In this document: one piece after another, positions 1 through 8,891 of the stretch | How positions within the stretch are numbered: the first letter of the stretch is position 1 | Layout: the number at the start of each line of letters is the position of its first letter | Assembly: GCA_947460065.1 (NCBI GenBank) | Contig: CANHGF010000004.1 | Location: 1-21,277, forward strand | Direction of reading: 5' to 3' | Length of the DNA: 21,277 bases | DNA from: Comamonadaceae bacterium | GTDB lineage: Bacteria > Pseudomonadota > Gammaproteobacteria > Burkholderiales > Burkholderiaceae_C | Notes under the pieces: generated by a model | What the model saw: only the letters and a program-made list of their open reading frames with translations | Told to the model about the DNA's origin: nothing | Databases searched by the model: none | Made by a program: the position numbers and the translations under genes

Positions 1-1028
1 AGCAGAATTTGGGTGCCGATGCCGTAGGAGCGCAGGTCCATTCGGCCTCGGCTGGGCCCGTGGCTGGGTCGGGCCAGGCCTTCGAACTGAGCCAACCATT
101 GCTCGGCACTCTCCCCGCAGTTGAGCAGCACGGCCACGCCGCGGCCTTCCTGGGCGATAAAGCGCAGGCTCTCGTCCAGGCTCCATGAATGCATGGTGCG
201 GCCGGTCTCGAGCACATCGAACAGCGACAGCGGCTCATGCACCCGAGCGGCCACCGGCTCGCCCGGCTGCCAGCTGCCCTTGACCAGGGCCAGGTGCAGG
301 CTGCCGCTGGGCTTGTCGCGCCAGGCGTGGGCGGTGAATTCCCCCCAATGGGTCTGCATGCTGCGGCTGCCAACACGTTCGATCAGTGACTCATGGCGGC
401 TGCGGTGCTCGATCAGGTCGGCGATGGTGCCGATCTTCAGGCCGTGGACCGCGGCAAACTCCAGCAGGTCGGGCAGTCGCGCCATGGTGCCGTCGTCCTT
501 CATGATTTCGCAGATCACCGCCGAGGGTGAGCAGCCGGCCATGGCCGCCAGGTCGCAGCCCGCTTCGGTGTGACCCGCGCGCATCAGCACGCCGCCGTCA
601 ACGGCCTGCAGCGGGAAGATGTGGCCGGGCTGCACCAGATCGCTGGCCTGGGCCTTGGACGCCACGGCGGCTTGTACCGTGCGAGCGCGGTCGGCGGCCG
701 AGATGCCGGTGGTCACGCCTTCGGCCGCCTCGATCGATACGGTAAAGGCAGTGGAATGCTTGGTGCCGTTGCGGCTGACCATGGGTGGCAGCTGCAGCAG
801 TTCGCAGCGCTCGCGGCTGAGGGTCAGGCAGATCAGGCCACGGCCATAGCGGGCCATGAAATTGATGGCATCGGCGCTGACATGGTCAGCGGCCAGCACC
901 AGGTCTCCCTCGTTTTCGCGGTCTTCCTCGTCGATGAGGATGACCATGCGGCCGGCGGCCATTTCGGCCACGATGTCCTGGACCGGCGAGATCGTCACCG
1001 GCGGTGTGAAGGGAGCGGCTGCATTCAT
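1..1028 (-). CDS. ribB: 3,4-dihydroxy-2-butanone-4-phosphate synthase with degenerate GTP cyclohydrolase II-like C-terminus (RibBX type), 3' end outside window
   Basis: Makes 3,4-dihydroxy-2-butanone 4-phosphate from ribulose 5-phosphate, the four-carbon precursor of the lumazine ring in riboflavin synthesis. Translating the minus strand from ATG at 1028 gives 342 residues before the window edge; roughly 30 or more C-terminal residues should lie outside. Residues 1 to about 208 are a full RibB domain: DRENEGD (36-42), EGVTTG (103-108), GHTEAG (152-157) and DDGTMAR (178-184). Residues from about 225 align with GTP cyclohydrolase II, but where that enzyme has its three zinc cysteines (GD..SL.CDCG region) this protein has VHEPLSLFDVLETGRTMHSW, with no cysteine. 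The cyclohydrolase RQEGRGIGL motif is also missing. It is therefore probably monofunctional RibB with a non-catalytic RibX domain, although automated annotation would call it RibBA. The ATG overlaps the ribE stop as ATGA, so the two are translationally coupled. Confidence 0.92.
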   Translation of the reverse strand, partial: MNAAAPFTPPVTISPVQDIVAEMAAGRMVILIDEEDRENEGDLVLAADHVSADAINFMARYGRGLICLTLSRERCELLQLPPMVSRNGTKHSTAFTVSIEAAEGVTTGISAADRARTVQAAVASKAQASDLVQPGHIFPLQAVDGGVLMRAGHTEAGCDLAAMAGCSPSAVICEIMKDDGTMARLPDLLEFAAVHGLKIGTIADLIEHRSRHESLIERVGSRSMQTHWGEFTAHAWRDKPSGSLHLALVKGSWQPGEPVAARVHEPLSLFDVLETGRTMHSWSLDESLRFIAQEGRGVAVLLNCGESAEQWLAQFEGLARPSHGPSRGRMDLRSYGIGTQIL

Positions 1029-1669
1029 GGAGATGAGGGCTTTCTTTGGTCCTGCAGCATGCGCTCTACGTAGCGTGCAATCAGGTCGATCTCGAGGTTG
1101 ACGGACGCGCCCTCTTGCAGGCTGCCCAGAGCGGTATGAGTGACGGTGTGCGGAATCAGGTTGATGCTGATCTCACAGCCGCCTTCGAGCGCGGCCGGGT
1201 CTTGCACCTGGTTGACGGTCAGGCTCACTCCATTGACGGTGATCGAGCCTTTGTAGGCCAGAAAACGGGCCAGTTGAGCCGGCACCGCGATGCGCAGCTC
1301 CCAGCTCTCGCCGACTTGGGCAAAGTGGGTCACTTGGCCAATACCGTCCACATGGCCACTGACGATATGGCCGCCCAGCCGGTCGTGCGCACGCAGCGCT
1401 TTTTCCAGGTTGATCGGCCCTGTCTGCCCCAGGCCGCAGGTACGCGCCAGCGATTCGGCCGACACATCGACGCTAAAGCGCTGGGTGCTGGTATCGATCT
1501 GGGTGGCGGTCATGCAGGCGCCGTTGAGCGCGATGCTGTCGCCCAGCGCGACATCATCCAGATAGCCAAGGGGGGTCTCAATGGTCAGGCGTTTGCCGTG
1601 GGCCAAGGAGCTGCCGAGAGGGTGGCTGGCGACGATGCGCCCCACTCCGGTGATGATGCCGGTAAACAT
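1025..1669 (-). CDS. ribE: Riboflavin synthase, alpha subunit type
   Basis: Catalyses dismutation of two 6,7-dimethyl-8-ribityllumazine molecules into riboflavin, the last step of the pathway; cytoplasmic. The 214-residue length fits the family. It starts with the hallmark MFTGIITGVGRI and contains two lumazine-binding repeats, each about 95 residues: the first from residue 1, the second beginning around LGGHIVSGHVDGIGQV. SLTV motifs near residues 147-151 (VSLTVN) mark the second barrel. The gene lies between ribD and ribB on the same strand, 53 nt downstream of ribD and overlapping ribB by 4 nt, as expected for a rib operon. The alternative symbol ribC is used in some genomes. No FMN riboswitch is visible in front of it. 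Confidence 0.96.
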   Translation of the reverse strand: MFTGIITGVGRIVASHPLGSSLAHGKRLTIETPLGYLDDVALGDSIALNGACMTATQIDTSTQRFSVDVSAESLARTCGLGQTGPINLEKALRAHDRLGGHIVSGHVDGIGQVTHFAQVGESWELRIAVPAQLARFLAYKGSITVNGVSLTVNQVQDPAALEGGCEISINLIPHTVTHTALGSLQEGASVNLEIDLIARYVERMLQDQRKPSSP

Positions 1670-1722
1670 GGACGTATTTTCGCAGGGAATTGGGCCGCCG
1701 GCCGGCCAGCGCTGCTTCGACC

Positions 1723-2811
1723 CTAAAAAGCCTCGGATCCGACCCGCCGGGCCATGACCCGCAGGTCCGGCCCGATGCGCTGGAAATCGGTAAATTGCAG
1801 GGTGATGCCGTCCGACAGTTGGCCGAGCGCAGGCAGCGCCAACAGGCCCTGGCCGGGGCCCAGCAGCAGCGGGGCCAGGTAGATCAGCAGCTCATCGATC
1901 AGGCCGGCGCGCATCAGTGAGCCATTGAGTTTGCTGCCCGCTTCCACATGCACTTCATTGATCTCGCGCCGCGCCAGGTCCTGCACCATCGCGGCCAGGT
2001 CGACCTTGCCTTGCGCATCGGGCAGGCAGGTGATGTGCGCGCCGCGCGCACTCAGTTCGACCTCGCGGCCAGCATCGCGCACCGCGGTGTAGATCCAGAC
2101 CGGCCCACCGCCTTGCAAGATGCGCGCTTGCATCGGCGTTTGCAGGTGGCTGTCGACGATCACCCGCACCGGTTGGCGCGGCGTAGCGACCTCGCGCACG
2201 TTGAGCGTGGGGTCGTCGGCCAGCACCGTGCCTATGCCGGTGAGCACCGCGCAGGCGCGGGCGCGCCAGGCGTGGCCGTCGGCGCGCGCCGCGGGCGAGG
2301 TGATCCACTGGCTCTGGCCGTCGCCCAGGGCGGTGGTGCCGTCGATCGAGGCCGCTACTTTTAGGCGCAGCCAGGGCCGGCCGCGCCGCATGCGGCTGAA
2401 AAACCCGATGTTGAGCTCGCGCGCTTGCTGCGCGCCGGGGCCGACCTCGACCTGCACACCGGCCGCGCGCAGCCGGTCCAGACCCCGGCCAGCCACCAAC
2501 GGGTTGGGGTCGGTCAAGCTGGCCACTACCTTGGCCACGCCAGCCTCGATCAACGCCTCGCAGCAGGGACCGGTACGGCCATGATGGGCACAAGGCTCGA
2601 GCGTCACGTAGGCGGTGGCCCCGCGCACCGAATGGCCGCGTGCGGCCGCATCGCGCAAGGCCATGACCTCGCCATGGGCCTGGCCAGTGGCCTGGGTGTG
2701 CCCCTGGCCGATCACCTGGCCCTGGGCATCGACCAGCACACAGCCCACCGCAGGGTTGGGCGGGGCCAGCAGGCGGGCCTGGGCGGCCAGTTCAAGGGCG
2801 CGTTCAATCAT
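1723..2811 (-). CDS. ribD: Bifunctional diaminohydroxyphosphoribosylaminopyrimidine deaminase / 5-amino-6-(5-phosphoribosylamino)uracil reductase
   Basis: Carries out the second and third steps of riboflavin synthesis: deamination of the pyrimidine ring, then NADPH-dependent reduction of the ribose side chain. The N-terminal zinc deaminase domain (residues 1 to about 145) has PPNPAVGCVLVD, the zinc/proton-shuttle motif HGE (46-48) and TLEPCAHHGRTGPC with two zinc cysteines. The C-terminal reductase domain begins around RLKVAASIDGTTA and contains GIGTVLADDPTLNVR. At 362 residues the length is normal, although the ATG gives an N-terminus a few residues shorter than in E. coli; no in-frame start lies just upstream. 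It is the first gene of the minus-strand rib run and is divergent from the pilin operon across a 163-nt gap. Confidence 0.96.
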   Translation of the reverse strand: MIERALELAAQARLLAPPNPAVGCVLVDAQGQVIGQGHTQATGQAHGEVMALRDAAARGHSVRGATAYVTLEPCAHHGRTGPCCEALIEAGVAKVVASLTDPNPLVAGRGLDRLRAAGVQVEVGPGAQQARELNIGFFSRMRRGRPWLRLKVAASIDGTTALGDGQSQWITSPAARADGHAWRARACAVLTGIGTVLADDPTLNVREVATPRQPVRVIVDSHLQTPMQARILQGGGPVWIYTAVRDAGREVELSARGAHITCLPDAQGKVDLAAMVQDLARREINEVHVEAGSKLNGSLMRAGLIDELLIYLAPLLLGPGQGLLALPALGQLSDGITLQFTDFQRIGPDLRVMARRVGSEAF

Positions 2812-2974
2812 GGTGGGACTTGCAGGCTGGGCGTTGTGGGTCGTATGGGGCCTGCTTTGGAATGTCAGCGGGCAGTGTAAGGTGCAGCGCAGCCGGCCTC
2901 GGACGGCTGCCTATTGAGCCTGGGTTGAAATAATAATTAACACCATCGAGGCGATAGTTTTTCTAGGATGGGCC
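2812..2974. promoter_or_regulatory. Divergent ribD / fimT intergenic region, promoters not resolved
   Basis: This 163-nt gap must carry the start signals for both the rib genes (minus) and the pilin genes (plus). It contains an AT-rich island at about 2925-2965 in otherwise GC-rich DNA, including TTGAAATAATAATTAA. I could not find a pair of -35 and -10 boxes with standard spacing on either strand. No sigma54 (TGGCAC-N5-TTGCA) box and no FMN riboswitch were seen. An AGGA ribosome site sits at 2965-2968 ahead of the fimT ATG at 2975. Confidence 0.3.
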
Positions 2975-3520
2975 ATGGACCGGCCCGCACTGCCCATGTC
3001 GGCGCCCGCAGCGGGGTTTTCCCTGCTCGAGCTGATGGTGGTGCTCGGCTTGACCCTGACCCTGGCCACCTTGGCCCTGCCTTCCTGGCGCGGCCTTATG
3101 GTGCGCTGGGCCCTGGAATCGGAGGCTCAGACTCTGCTCGATGACCTGCGCTATGCCCGCACCCAGGCCATTGTTCGGGGCCAGGCGGTCTCAATCTGTC
3201 CCACGGTTGACGGCGTGGTCTGCGCCGATCAGGCCGATTGGGGCCGGGGATGGATGATTTTTCTGGATGCCGAGGCCAACCGCGTGTCCGGCCCGGGCAA
3301 GTCGGTGCTGCGGCGGCACCAGCCCAGCGCCTCGGTCCAGGCCATCACCAGCAATGCCAACGAGTTGCGGGTCAGTGGGCTGACCTATCAGCCCACAGGC
3401 GCGGCCCGGGGGGCTGGGCAAAGCCTGCGCCTGGTGGCCGGCTCGGCGCTGCGCCTGGTGTGCATCTCGATGCAGGGCCGGGCGTCGCTGCGGCCTGAGG
3501 GGCAGGTCCAATGCACCTGA
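2975..3520 (+). CDS. GspH/FimT family minor type IV prepilin
   Basis: A FimT/FimU-like minor pilin, thought to be part of the complex that primes type IV pilus assembly in the inner membrane. The class III leader ends at residue 14: AAG|FSLLELMVVLGLTLTL, with the cleavage glycine, Glu5 and a hydrophobic helix of about 20 residues. After it comes the typical FimT helix segment (LLDDLRYARTQAIVRG) and a GspH-like beta domain with paired cysteines in ICPTVDGVVC and a late LVCISMQGRASL strand. Met8 could also serve as start and would leave a 7-residue leader. It is first in a five-gene prepilin run and overlaps pilV by 10 nt. The symbol fimT or fimU would be reasonable, but I cannot choose between them. 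Confidence 0.88.
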   Translation: MDRPALPMSAPAAGFSLLELMVVLGLTLTLATLALPSWRGLMVRWALESEAQTLLDDLRYARTQAIVRGQAVSICPTVDGVVCADQADWGRGWMIFLDAEANRVSGPGKSVLRRHQPSASVQAITSNANELRVSGLTYQPTGAARGAGQSLRLVAGSALRLVCISMQGRASLRPEGQVQCT

Positions 3521-4029
3521 TGAAGGCACCGAGTAGCGGCTTCATGTTGATCGAGGTGTTGATCAGCCTGTTGCTGCTCAGCTTGGGCGCAAGCGCCTGG
3601 CTGAGCGCTCAGGCTGGAGCCTTGCGTCAGAGTCGGCTCAATCAGCACACGGCCCAGGCCCAGGTGCTGGCCGCTGATCTGGCGGAGCGGCTGCGGGCCA
3701 GCCCGGGCCAGGTGCAGGCTGTGGCGGCGCAACTGGCACTGCCGGCGGCCGCCAGCGGCGCGGCTTGCAGTTTCGGTCAGTGCGATGCGCCCGCCTGGGC
3801 CTCGGCCGACGCGGCGCAGTGGCGAGCTGGCCTGCAGCAGGCCTTGCCTCAGGGCTCGGCCCAGCTCCAGCCCGATGCATCTGGGCGCAGTGGCTTGCTC
3901 ACCCTGGTCTGGCGCGAGCCGGGGGCGCAGGACTTGGGTCGGGACGCGCCATCCTATTGGCGCTGCCCTGGTGATTTTTCTGATCTGGCCGCCGGCTGGC
4001 GCTGCCTGAGTCTGGGGCTGGCATGGTGA
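3511..4029 (+). CDS. pilV: Type IV pilus minor prepilin PilV-like
   Basis: A minor pilin of the PilV type, which joins the pilus-priming complex with FimU, PilW and PilX. The leader ends SSG|FMLIEVLISLLLLSLG, keeping the cleavage Gly and Glu5. The 172-residue size is normal for PilV. It has LNQHTAQAQVLAADLAERLR, a typical PilV stretch following the hydrophobic helix, and a C-terminal part with scattered cysteines (GAACSFGQC, YWRCPG). The start at 3511 is favoured by GAGGGG 8 nt upstream; Met4 at 3520 would overlap the fimT stop as TGATG and is the alternative. The gene overlaps pilW by 7 nt. Confidence 0.85.
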   Translation: MHLMKAPSSGFMLIEVLISLLLLSLGASAWLSAQAGALRQSRLNQHTAQAQVLAADLAERLRASPGQVQAVAAQLALPAAASGAACSFGQCDAPAWASADAAQWRAGLQQALPQGSAQLQPDASGRSGLLTLVWREPGAQDLGRDAPSYWRCPGDFSDLAAGWRCLSLGLAW

Positions 4030-4907
4030 GAGCGGGCCGGCTGCGCGCGCTCGGGCTGGCCCGCCGCTCGGCAGGCTTGAGCCTGCTGGAGTGGCTGGTA
4101 GCCTCCTTCATCGCCTGGTCCCTGATTGCAGCGGCGCTGTTGCAGACCGTGTCGGCCCGGCGCAGCCAGCGACTGCAAGCGGCGCAAGCCTTGCTGATCG
4201 AAGACGCACAGATCGCCATCGAGCTGCTGCGTGCCGATCTGATGATGGCCGGCTACGGCCGGCCGCTGCGGTTGAGCTCCAGCCCCGGCGGGCCAGCGTC
4301 CTGGCAGACCACTCTTGACGCAGCGCCCCTGTTGGCTTGCGACCATGGCTTTGCCAGTCTGCCCAGCCATGCACAGCCGGCCTGTGCCGCTGCGCCTGCC
4401 TCAGGCAACCTGAGCTCCTCGGCGGTAGAGATCGCCTACGAGGCCGACGGCTATAGCACGGTCCTGGGCAGCGACGGCCAGCCCACCGACTGTCTGGGCA
4501 ACCGCCTGGACGCATCCACGGCCGTCGACGGCAGCCGGGTGTACATCGCCTACAACCGCTGGCAAGTCAGCACCGGCACGCGCAGCGAGCTGCGTTGTGG
4601 TGGGCGGGGCAGCAGTGGGCCACAGCCTGTGGTCGACAACGTTGAGCGCCTTGTGCTCAGCTGGGGCCTGCCGGTCGATGCCGGCGAAGGCACGGCGCTG
4701 CGGTTTTTGAGCGCAGCCCAGGTCAGTGATTTTCGGCAGGTGAGGGCGGTTCGGTTTTGCCTCTTGCTGCGCAGCAGCGATCCGGTCCTGGGCCCGGATG
4801 ATGTGCGCAGCTACACCGACTGCGCGGGCAGCGCCCTCACTTCCGACGACGGCCGGCTGCGGCGGGCCTTTTGGTCGACCGTGGCCTTGCGCAACTGGAG
4901 CAGATAG
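4023..4907 (+). CDS. pilW: Type IV pilus minor prepilin PilW-like
   Basis: A PilW-type minor pilin (294 residues), predicted to assemble at the pilus tip complex. The leader ends at residue 18: RRSAG|LSLLEWLVASFIAW, with Glu5 present. The Trp after Glu5 is a variant of the usual ELLVA. Next come the conserved RRSQRLQAAQALLIEDAQIA segment and the LRADLMMAGYGRP stretch typical of PilW (usually R.D...AGY.G). The C-terminal half has VDNVERLVLSWGL and the strand VRAVRFCLLLRSSDP, both common in the family. It overlaps pilV by 7 nt and ends 2 nt before the proposed pilX start, which implies one transcript. Confidence 0.85.
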   Translation: MVRAGRLRALGLARRSAGLSLLEWLVASFIAWSLIAAALLQTVSARRSQRLQAAQALLIEDAQIAIELLRADLMMAGYGRPLRLSSSPGGPASWQTTLDAAPLLACDHGFASLPSHAQPACAAAPASGNLSSSAVEIAYEADGYSTVLGSDGQPTDCLGNRLDASTAVDGSRVYIAYNRWQVSTGTRSELRCGGRGSSGPQPVVDNVERLVLSWGLPVDAGEGTALRFLSAAQVSDFRQVRAVRFCLLLRSSDPVLGPDDVRSYTDCAGSALTSDDGRLRRAFWSTVALRNWSR

Positions 4908-4909
4908 CC

Positions 4910-5503
4910 GTGCGGCAGGGCGCTCCAATTGCGTGCAGGGCTGTACCTGCTGAGCGCGGCTTCAGCCTGTTGGTGGTGTTGGTGCTGCTGGGCGCTATCG
5001 CGCTGGGCTCGGCGGCGGCGCTGCGCCGCAGTGCCGGCTCGACCCAGCTGGCCCGTGCCCAGCTGATGCGCTCCATCGCGCATGAGCAGGCGCAGGCGGG
5101 TCTGCTCTACTGCGAGACCCAGCTGCTGCTGCCCAGCGCTGCCCGGGTGCCGGCACTGGCTCATAGCGCGATGGCCGTCAGCTCGGGGGCGCAGCCGGCC
5201 TGGGCCTCTGCCGCACTGTGGCGAGCCGGCACAGCTTTAGCGACGGTGCCTGTGGCTGCAGCCGCGTCCGCCGGCAAGCCGCCGGTCTGCCTGGTCCAGA
5301 CGCAGACCCTGCCTGAGCAGGGCCCGGGCGTGACGGTCTACCTGGTTAATGCGCGCGGCTTCAGCCCCGATCACCGCAGCAATACCACCTCGGGCGAGAC
5401 CACGGCCGGTACGGTTGTCTGGCTGCAAAGCACGCTCCTGATCGAAAACGCCCAGGTGCGCGCGCGCTTGTGGCGGCGCATTCTCAACCCGCCCTTGAGG
5501 TGA
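4910..5503 (+). CDS. pilX: Type IV pilus minor pilin PilX-like (GTG start)
   Basis: A PilX-type minor pilin, the GspK-like member of the priming complex. I chose the GTG at 4910 (197 residues) over the upstream TTG at 4871 because a GGAG site lies 9 nt before it (4897-4900) and this start follows the pilW stop directly. The leader ends PAERG|FSLLVVLVLLGAIALG. Position 5 is Val, not Glu, as in GspK-like tip pilins. The helix continues into ALRRSAGSTQLARAQLMRSIAHEQAQAG, then an alanine-rich middle. The C-terminal RGFSPDHRSNTTSGETTAGT and WRRILNPP are typical of betaproteobacterial PilX. The usual partner gene pilY1 does not follow; pilE begins 3 nt later. Confidence 0.82.
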   Translation: MRQGAPIACRAVPAERGFSLLVVLVLLGAIALGSAAALRRSAGSTQLARAQLMRSIAHEQAQAGLLYCETQLLLPSAARVPALAHSAMAVSSGAQPAWASAALWRAGTALATVPVAAAASAGKPPVCLVQTQTLPEQGPGVTVYLVNARGFSPDHRSNTTSGETTAGTVVWLQSTLLIENAQVRARLWRRILNPPLR

Positions 5504-5506
5504 TCC

Positions 5507-5989
5507 ATGACGAATCCATGCCCGTACCCATCGACAGGCTTGCTGCCGCTGCAGCGTACACAGCGCTACTATGCCCGGCGGGGCATGAGCCTGATCGAGC
5601 TGCTCACCGTGCTGCTCATCGTCGGCCTGCTTGCTGCGCTGGCCTGGCCTTCTTACCGCAGCCAGTTGCAGCGCAGCCACAGGGTTCAGGCGGCGGTGGC
5701 CTTGCTGCAGGCCCAGCAGTTCATGGAGCGTCACTACAGCGTGCAAGGCAGCTACCTCAGCGCTGCGGGTCAAAAACCCAGCTTGCCGGCGGCGCTGCAA
5801 TCGGTGATCGTCGATGGTCAGACGCTCTACCTGCTGCAGATCGAGCAGGTCGATGCTTTAGGTTATCAGTTGCGGGCCGAGCCGCAGGGTGCGATGGGTA
5901 GCGATACCTGCGCTGCGCTCACCCTCAGCCACACTGGCCTGAAGGGCCGCAGCGGCACTGCGGCCACGGTGCAGGAATGCTGGCGCTAG
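5507..5989 (+). CDS. pilE: Type IV pilin-like protein PilE (ComP/PilE family)
   Basis: A minor pilin of the PilE type (160 residues). It has a long 26-residue leader ending YYARRG, then MSLIELLTVLLIVGLLAALAW with Glu5 present. The conserved PSYRSQLQRSHRVQAAVALL follows, and the C-terminal disulfide region runs from DTCAALTLSHTGLKGRSG to ECW at the end, as is usual for PilE. A strong ribosome site, GAGGTGA (5497-5503), overlaps the pilX stop. The long leader is odd, but no in-frame start codon lies closer to the cleavage site. It is last in the operon and convergent with nrdR 21 nt away. Confidence 0.87.
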   Translation: MTNPCPYPSTGLLPLQRTQRYYARRGMSLIELLTVLLIVGLLAALAWPSYRSQLQRSHRVQAAVALLQAQQFMERHYSVQGSYLSAAGQKPSLPAALQSVIVDGQTLYLLQIEQVDALGYQLRAEPQGAMGSDTCAALTLSHTGLKGRSGTAATVQECWR

Positions 5990-6002
5990 GTTTGGGCTGA
6001 AG

Positions 6003-6020
6003 CCGGCGGCTCAGCGCCGG
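6003..6020. terminator. Possible hairpin between convergent pilE and nrdR
   Basis: A perfect 6-bp GC stem, CCGGCG (6003-6008) with CGCCGG (6015-6020), encloses a 6-nt loop and overlaps the nrdR stop codon. No T-tract follows on either strand, so this is not a canonical Rho-independent terminator. It could slow converging transcription, but the case is weak. Confidence 0.25.
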
Positions 6021-6456
6021 ACCTCGTCGACCAGATTCTTGAAGTCGTCCAGGTCTTCAAAGCTGCGGTAGACACTGGCAAAGCGCACATAGGCCACCTT
6101 GTCGAGTTTTTTGAGCTCACGCATCACCCATTCGCCCAGCCGGGTCGAGGGCACTTCGCGCACGCCCAGGTTGAGCAGCTTTTCTTCGATTCGCTCGATC
6201 GCCGCATCAACCTGCTCGGTGCTAACTGGCCGCTTGCGCAAGGCCAGGCTCATCGACTCGACGATCTTGCTGCGCTTGTATTCGATGCGCCGGCCGTCCT
6301 TCTTGACGATGGACGGAAAGTTGACATCGGGCCGCTCGTAGGTGGTAAAGCGCTTTTCGCAGGCGCCGCATTGGCGGCGCCTGCGCACCACGTCCGCGTC
6401 CTCCGAAACCCGGGTCTCTACCACCTGGGTTTCAAGATGGCCGCAGAAGGGGCATT

Positions 6457-6460
<4 letters not shown>
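6011..6460 (-). CDS. nrdR: Transcriptional repressor NrdR
   Basis: An ATP/dATP-sensing repressor that binds NrdR boxes in front of ribonucleotide reductase genes. Its 149 residues match the family exactly. The N-terminal zinc ribbon is [17 protein letters not shown] with the second pair in [15 protein letters not shown] (Cys3, Cys6, Cys31, Cys34). The ATP-cone domain follows from about residue 49, with [15 protein letters not shown] and the [17 protein letters not shown] signature near the C-terminus. It overlaps the end of glyA by 4 nt (ATGA), so the two are co-translated. The pairing of a nucleotide reductase regulator with a one-carbon enzyme is common in betaproteobacteria. Confidence 0.97.
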
Positions 6461-7701
<1,241 letters not shown>

Positions 7702-7915
7702 GGCAGTCCTTAAAGACATGGTCCCTGCGGAGTTGGCAAGGGCTGCCCAGGCGAACGGCTCGATGGCCGGTGCCCTCGGCGCCGACCGTGCGCTCCCCAG
7801 TGGTGTCCCACGTCAGCCACACAGTCTTCGAAGACCTGCAAGCCTATCGCCAGTTGCGCACGGGGCGCAGTGTAGCCCAGGCCGGCAGCTCCTGAGGAGT
7901 CTGGCTGCTTGGTTT
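7702..7915. promoter_or_regulatory. glyA upstream region with 12-bp palindrome
   Basis: This 214-nt non-coding gap between the SLT gene and glyA should hold the glyA promoter (minus strand). I see a perfect 12-bp palindrome GTCTTCGAAGAC at 7824-7835 and a possible -10 box TACACT on the minus strand near 7871-7876, but no -35 box at a fitting distance. CTCCTGAGGAG (about 7889-7900) could form a small hairpin behind the SLT stop, without a T-tract. No glycine or tetrahydrofolate riboswitch core was recognised. Confidence 0.3.
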
Positions 7916-8755
7916 TTAGGACCGCTGCCCGCCTTTGACCTGCGCGTCTGGCACCTGTGCGCTGGCTGGCTGCAGCACCGGCACTGCCCAGGCGGTCTGG
8001 CCGCTGGTGGGCACTGTCTTGCCCTCGGCCACCAGCTTGAGCCGCTCTCGTTCGGCCAGCACCTTGGTCGCGTAGCCGCTGTCGTCCTCCAGGTTGGCTG
8101 CGCCGACATAGAACTTGAGACCGCCTTCGACCGAACCCGCTCGCTCGATGCAGGCCAGCAGCACCCGCACACCTACCCGCAAATTGGTCACCGGGTCAAA
8201 CGCCGCGAGCTTGCCGCCAAACGGTGAATATTTTTGGTGATGCACGCTGGTCATGACCTGCATCAGGCCTTGCGCGCCCACCGGGCTTTGGGCGAAGGGG
8301 TTGAAACCCGACTCCACCGCCATGATGGCCAGGATCAAGGTCGGATCGAGGTCGACCTTGCTGCCGATGTCATGGGCGGCGGCCACCAGAGCGGCCACCG
8401 GTTCGGGCGCTACGCCGTATTTGCGGCTGAGCCAATGGGCCAAGTCCGCCTGCGGTTTGGGCAGATCGCTGGGGTTCAGGGCGGTGGCCCGGCCGGCGGC
8501 GGCCGGCTCGCCCAGGCTCAGATTGGCCTCCTGGCGCTCGACCAGCAGGGCCATCAGTTGCGCTTCGGCCGCCTCGCGCAGGTCGGTGCGGGCGGTCAGG
8601 GTAATGACTACGAAGGCCACAGCCAGTCCCAGCATGGCGAAACTGTTGTGGGTGACGTCGAAAAATCCCTGGGCGATGTCCTGGCCTGCATGGGCCAGAC
8701 TCAGGCGGATGCGCTGCAGTCTCGTGCGGACCGGGGCGCTGGTAGGCGCTGTCAT
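7916..8755 (-). CDS. Membrane-anchored lytic transglycosylase, SLT domain
   Basis: A predicted peptidoglycan-cleaving lytic transglycosylase (279 residues). The N-terminus is a positively charged cytoplasmic segment followed by one hydrophobic helix at about residues 37-54 (SFAMLGLAVAFVVITLTA), so the catalytic domain should face the periplasm on a membrane anchor. The SLT fold spans about 125-240, with the catalytic Glu148 in AIMAVESGFNP and the family signature SPVGAQGLMQVM (157-168). The later FYVGAANL segment matches the usual YN.G pattern only loosely. The C-terminal 40 residues look disordered. There is a good ribosome site (AAGGA) before ATG 8755. It is divergent from the DUF349 gene. 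I cannot assign it to a named Mlt or Slt subfamily. Confidence 0.88.
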   Translation of the reverse strand: MTAPTSAPVRTRLQRIRLSLAHAGQDIAQGFFDVTHNSFAMLGLAVAFVVITLTARTDLREAAEAQLMALLVERQEANLSLGEPAAAGRATALNPSDLPKPQADLAHWLSRKYGVAPEPVAALVAAAHDIGSKVDLDPTLILAIMAVESGFNPFAQSPVGAQGLMQVMTSVHHQKYSPFGGKLAAFDPVTNLRVGVRVLLACIERAGSVEGGLKFYVGAANLEDDSGYATKVLAERERLKLVAEGKTVPTSGQTAWAVPVLQPASAQVPDAQVKGGQRS

Positions 8756-8891
8756 GGCTTTCCTTTGTTGTTCTTGCGCCGTCCGTCTGGAGGCGCCGGG
8801 TGGCCGGGTCAGGCTGGGGCTTTGGGCCTGGCCGGCCTCCTGGTGCCGGTCCTGCTGACCTGGGGTTGACCCTGATTTTTTGCGGTTTCGA

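Noticed and set aside
2812..2974. FMN riboswitch ahead of ribD
   Set aside because: None of the conserved RFN element blocks were recognised, and the gap has an AT-rich, unstructured core.
4871..4909. TTG start for pilX inside the pilW end
   Set aside because: The GTG at 4910 has a GGAG site at good distance and gives a normal prepilin leader length.
7702..7915. Glycine or tetrahydrofolate riboswitch ahead of glyA
   Set aside because: The conserved cores of these riboswitches were not seen; only a short palindrome and small hairpins occur.
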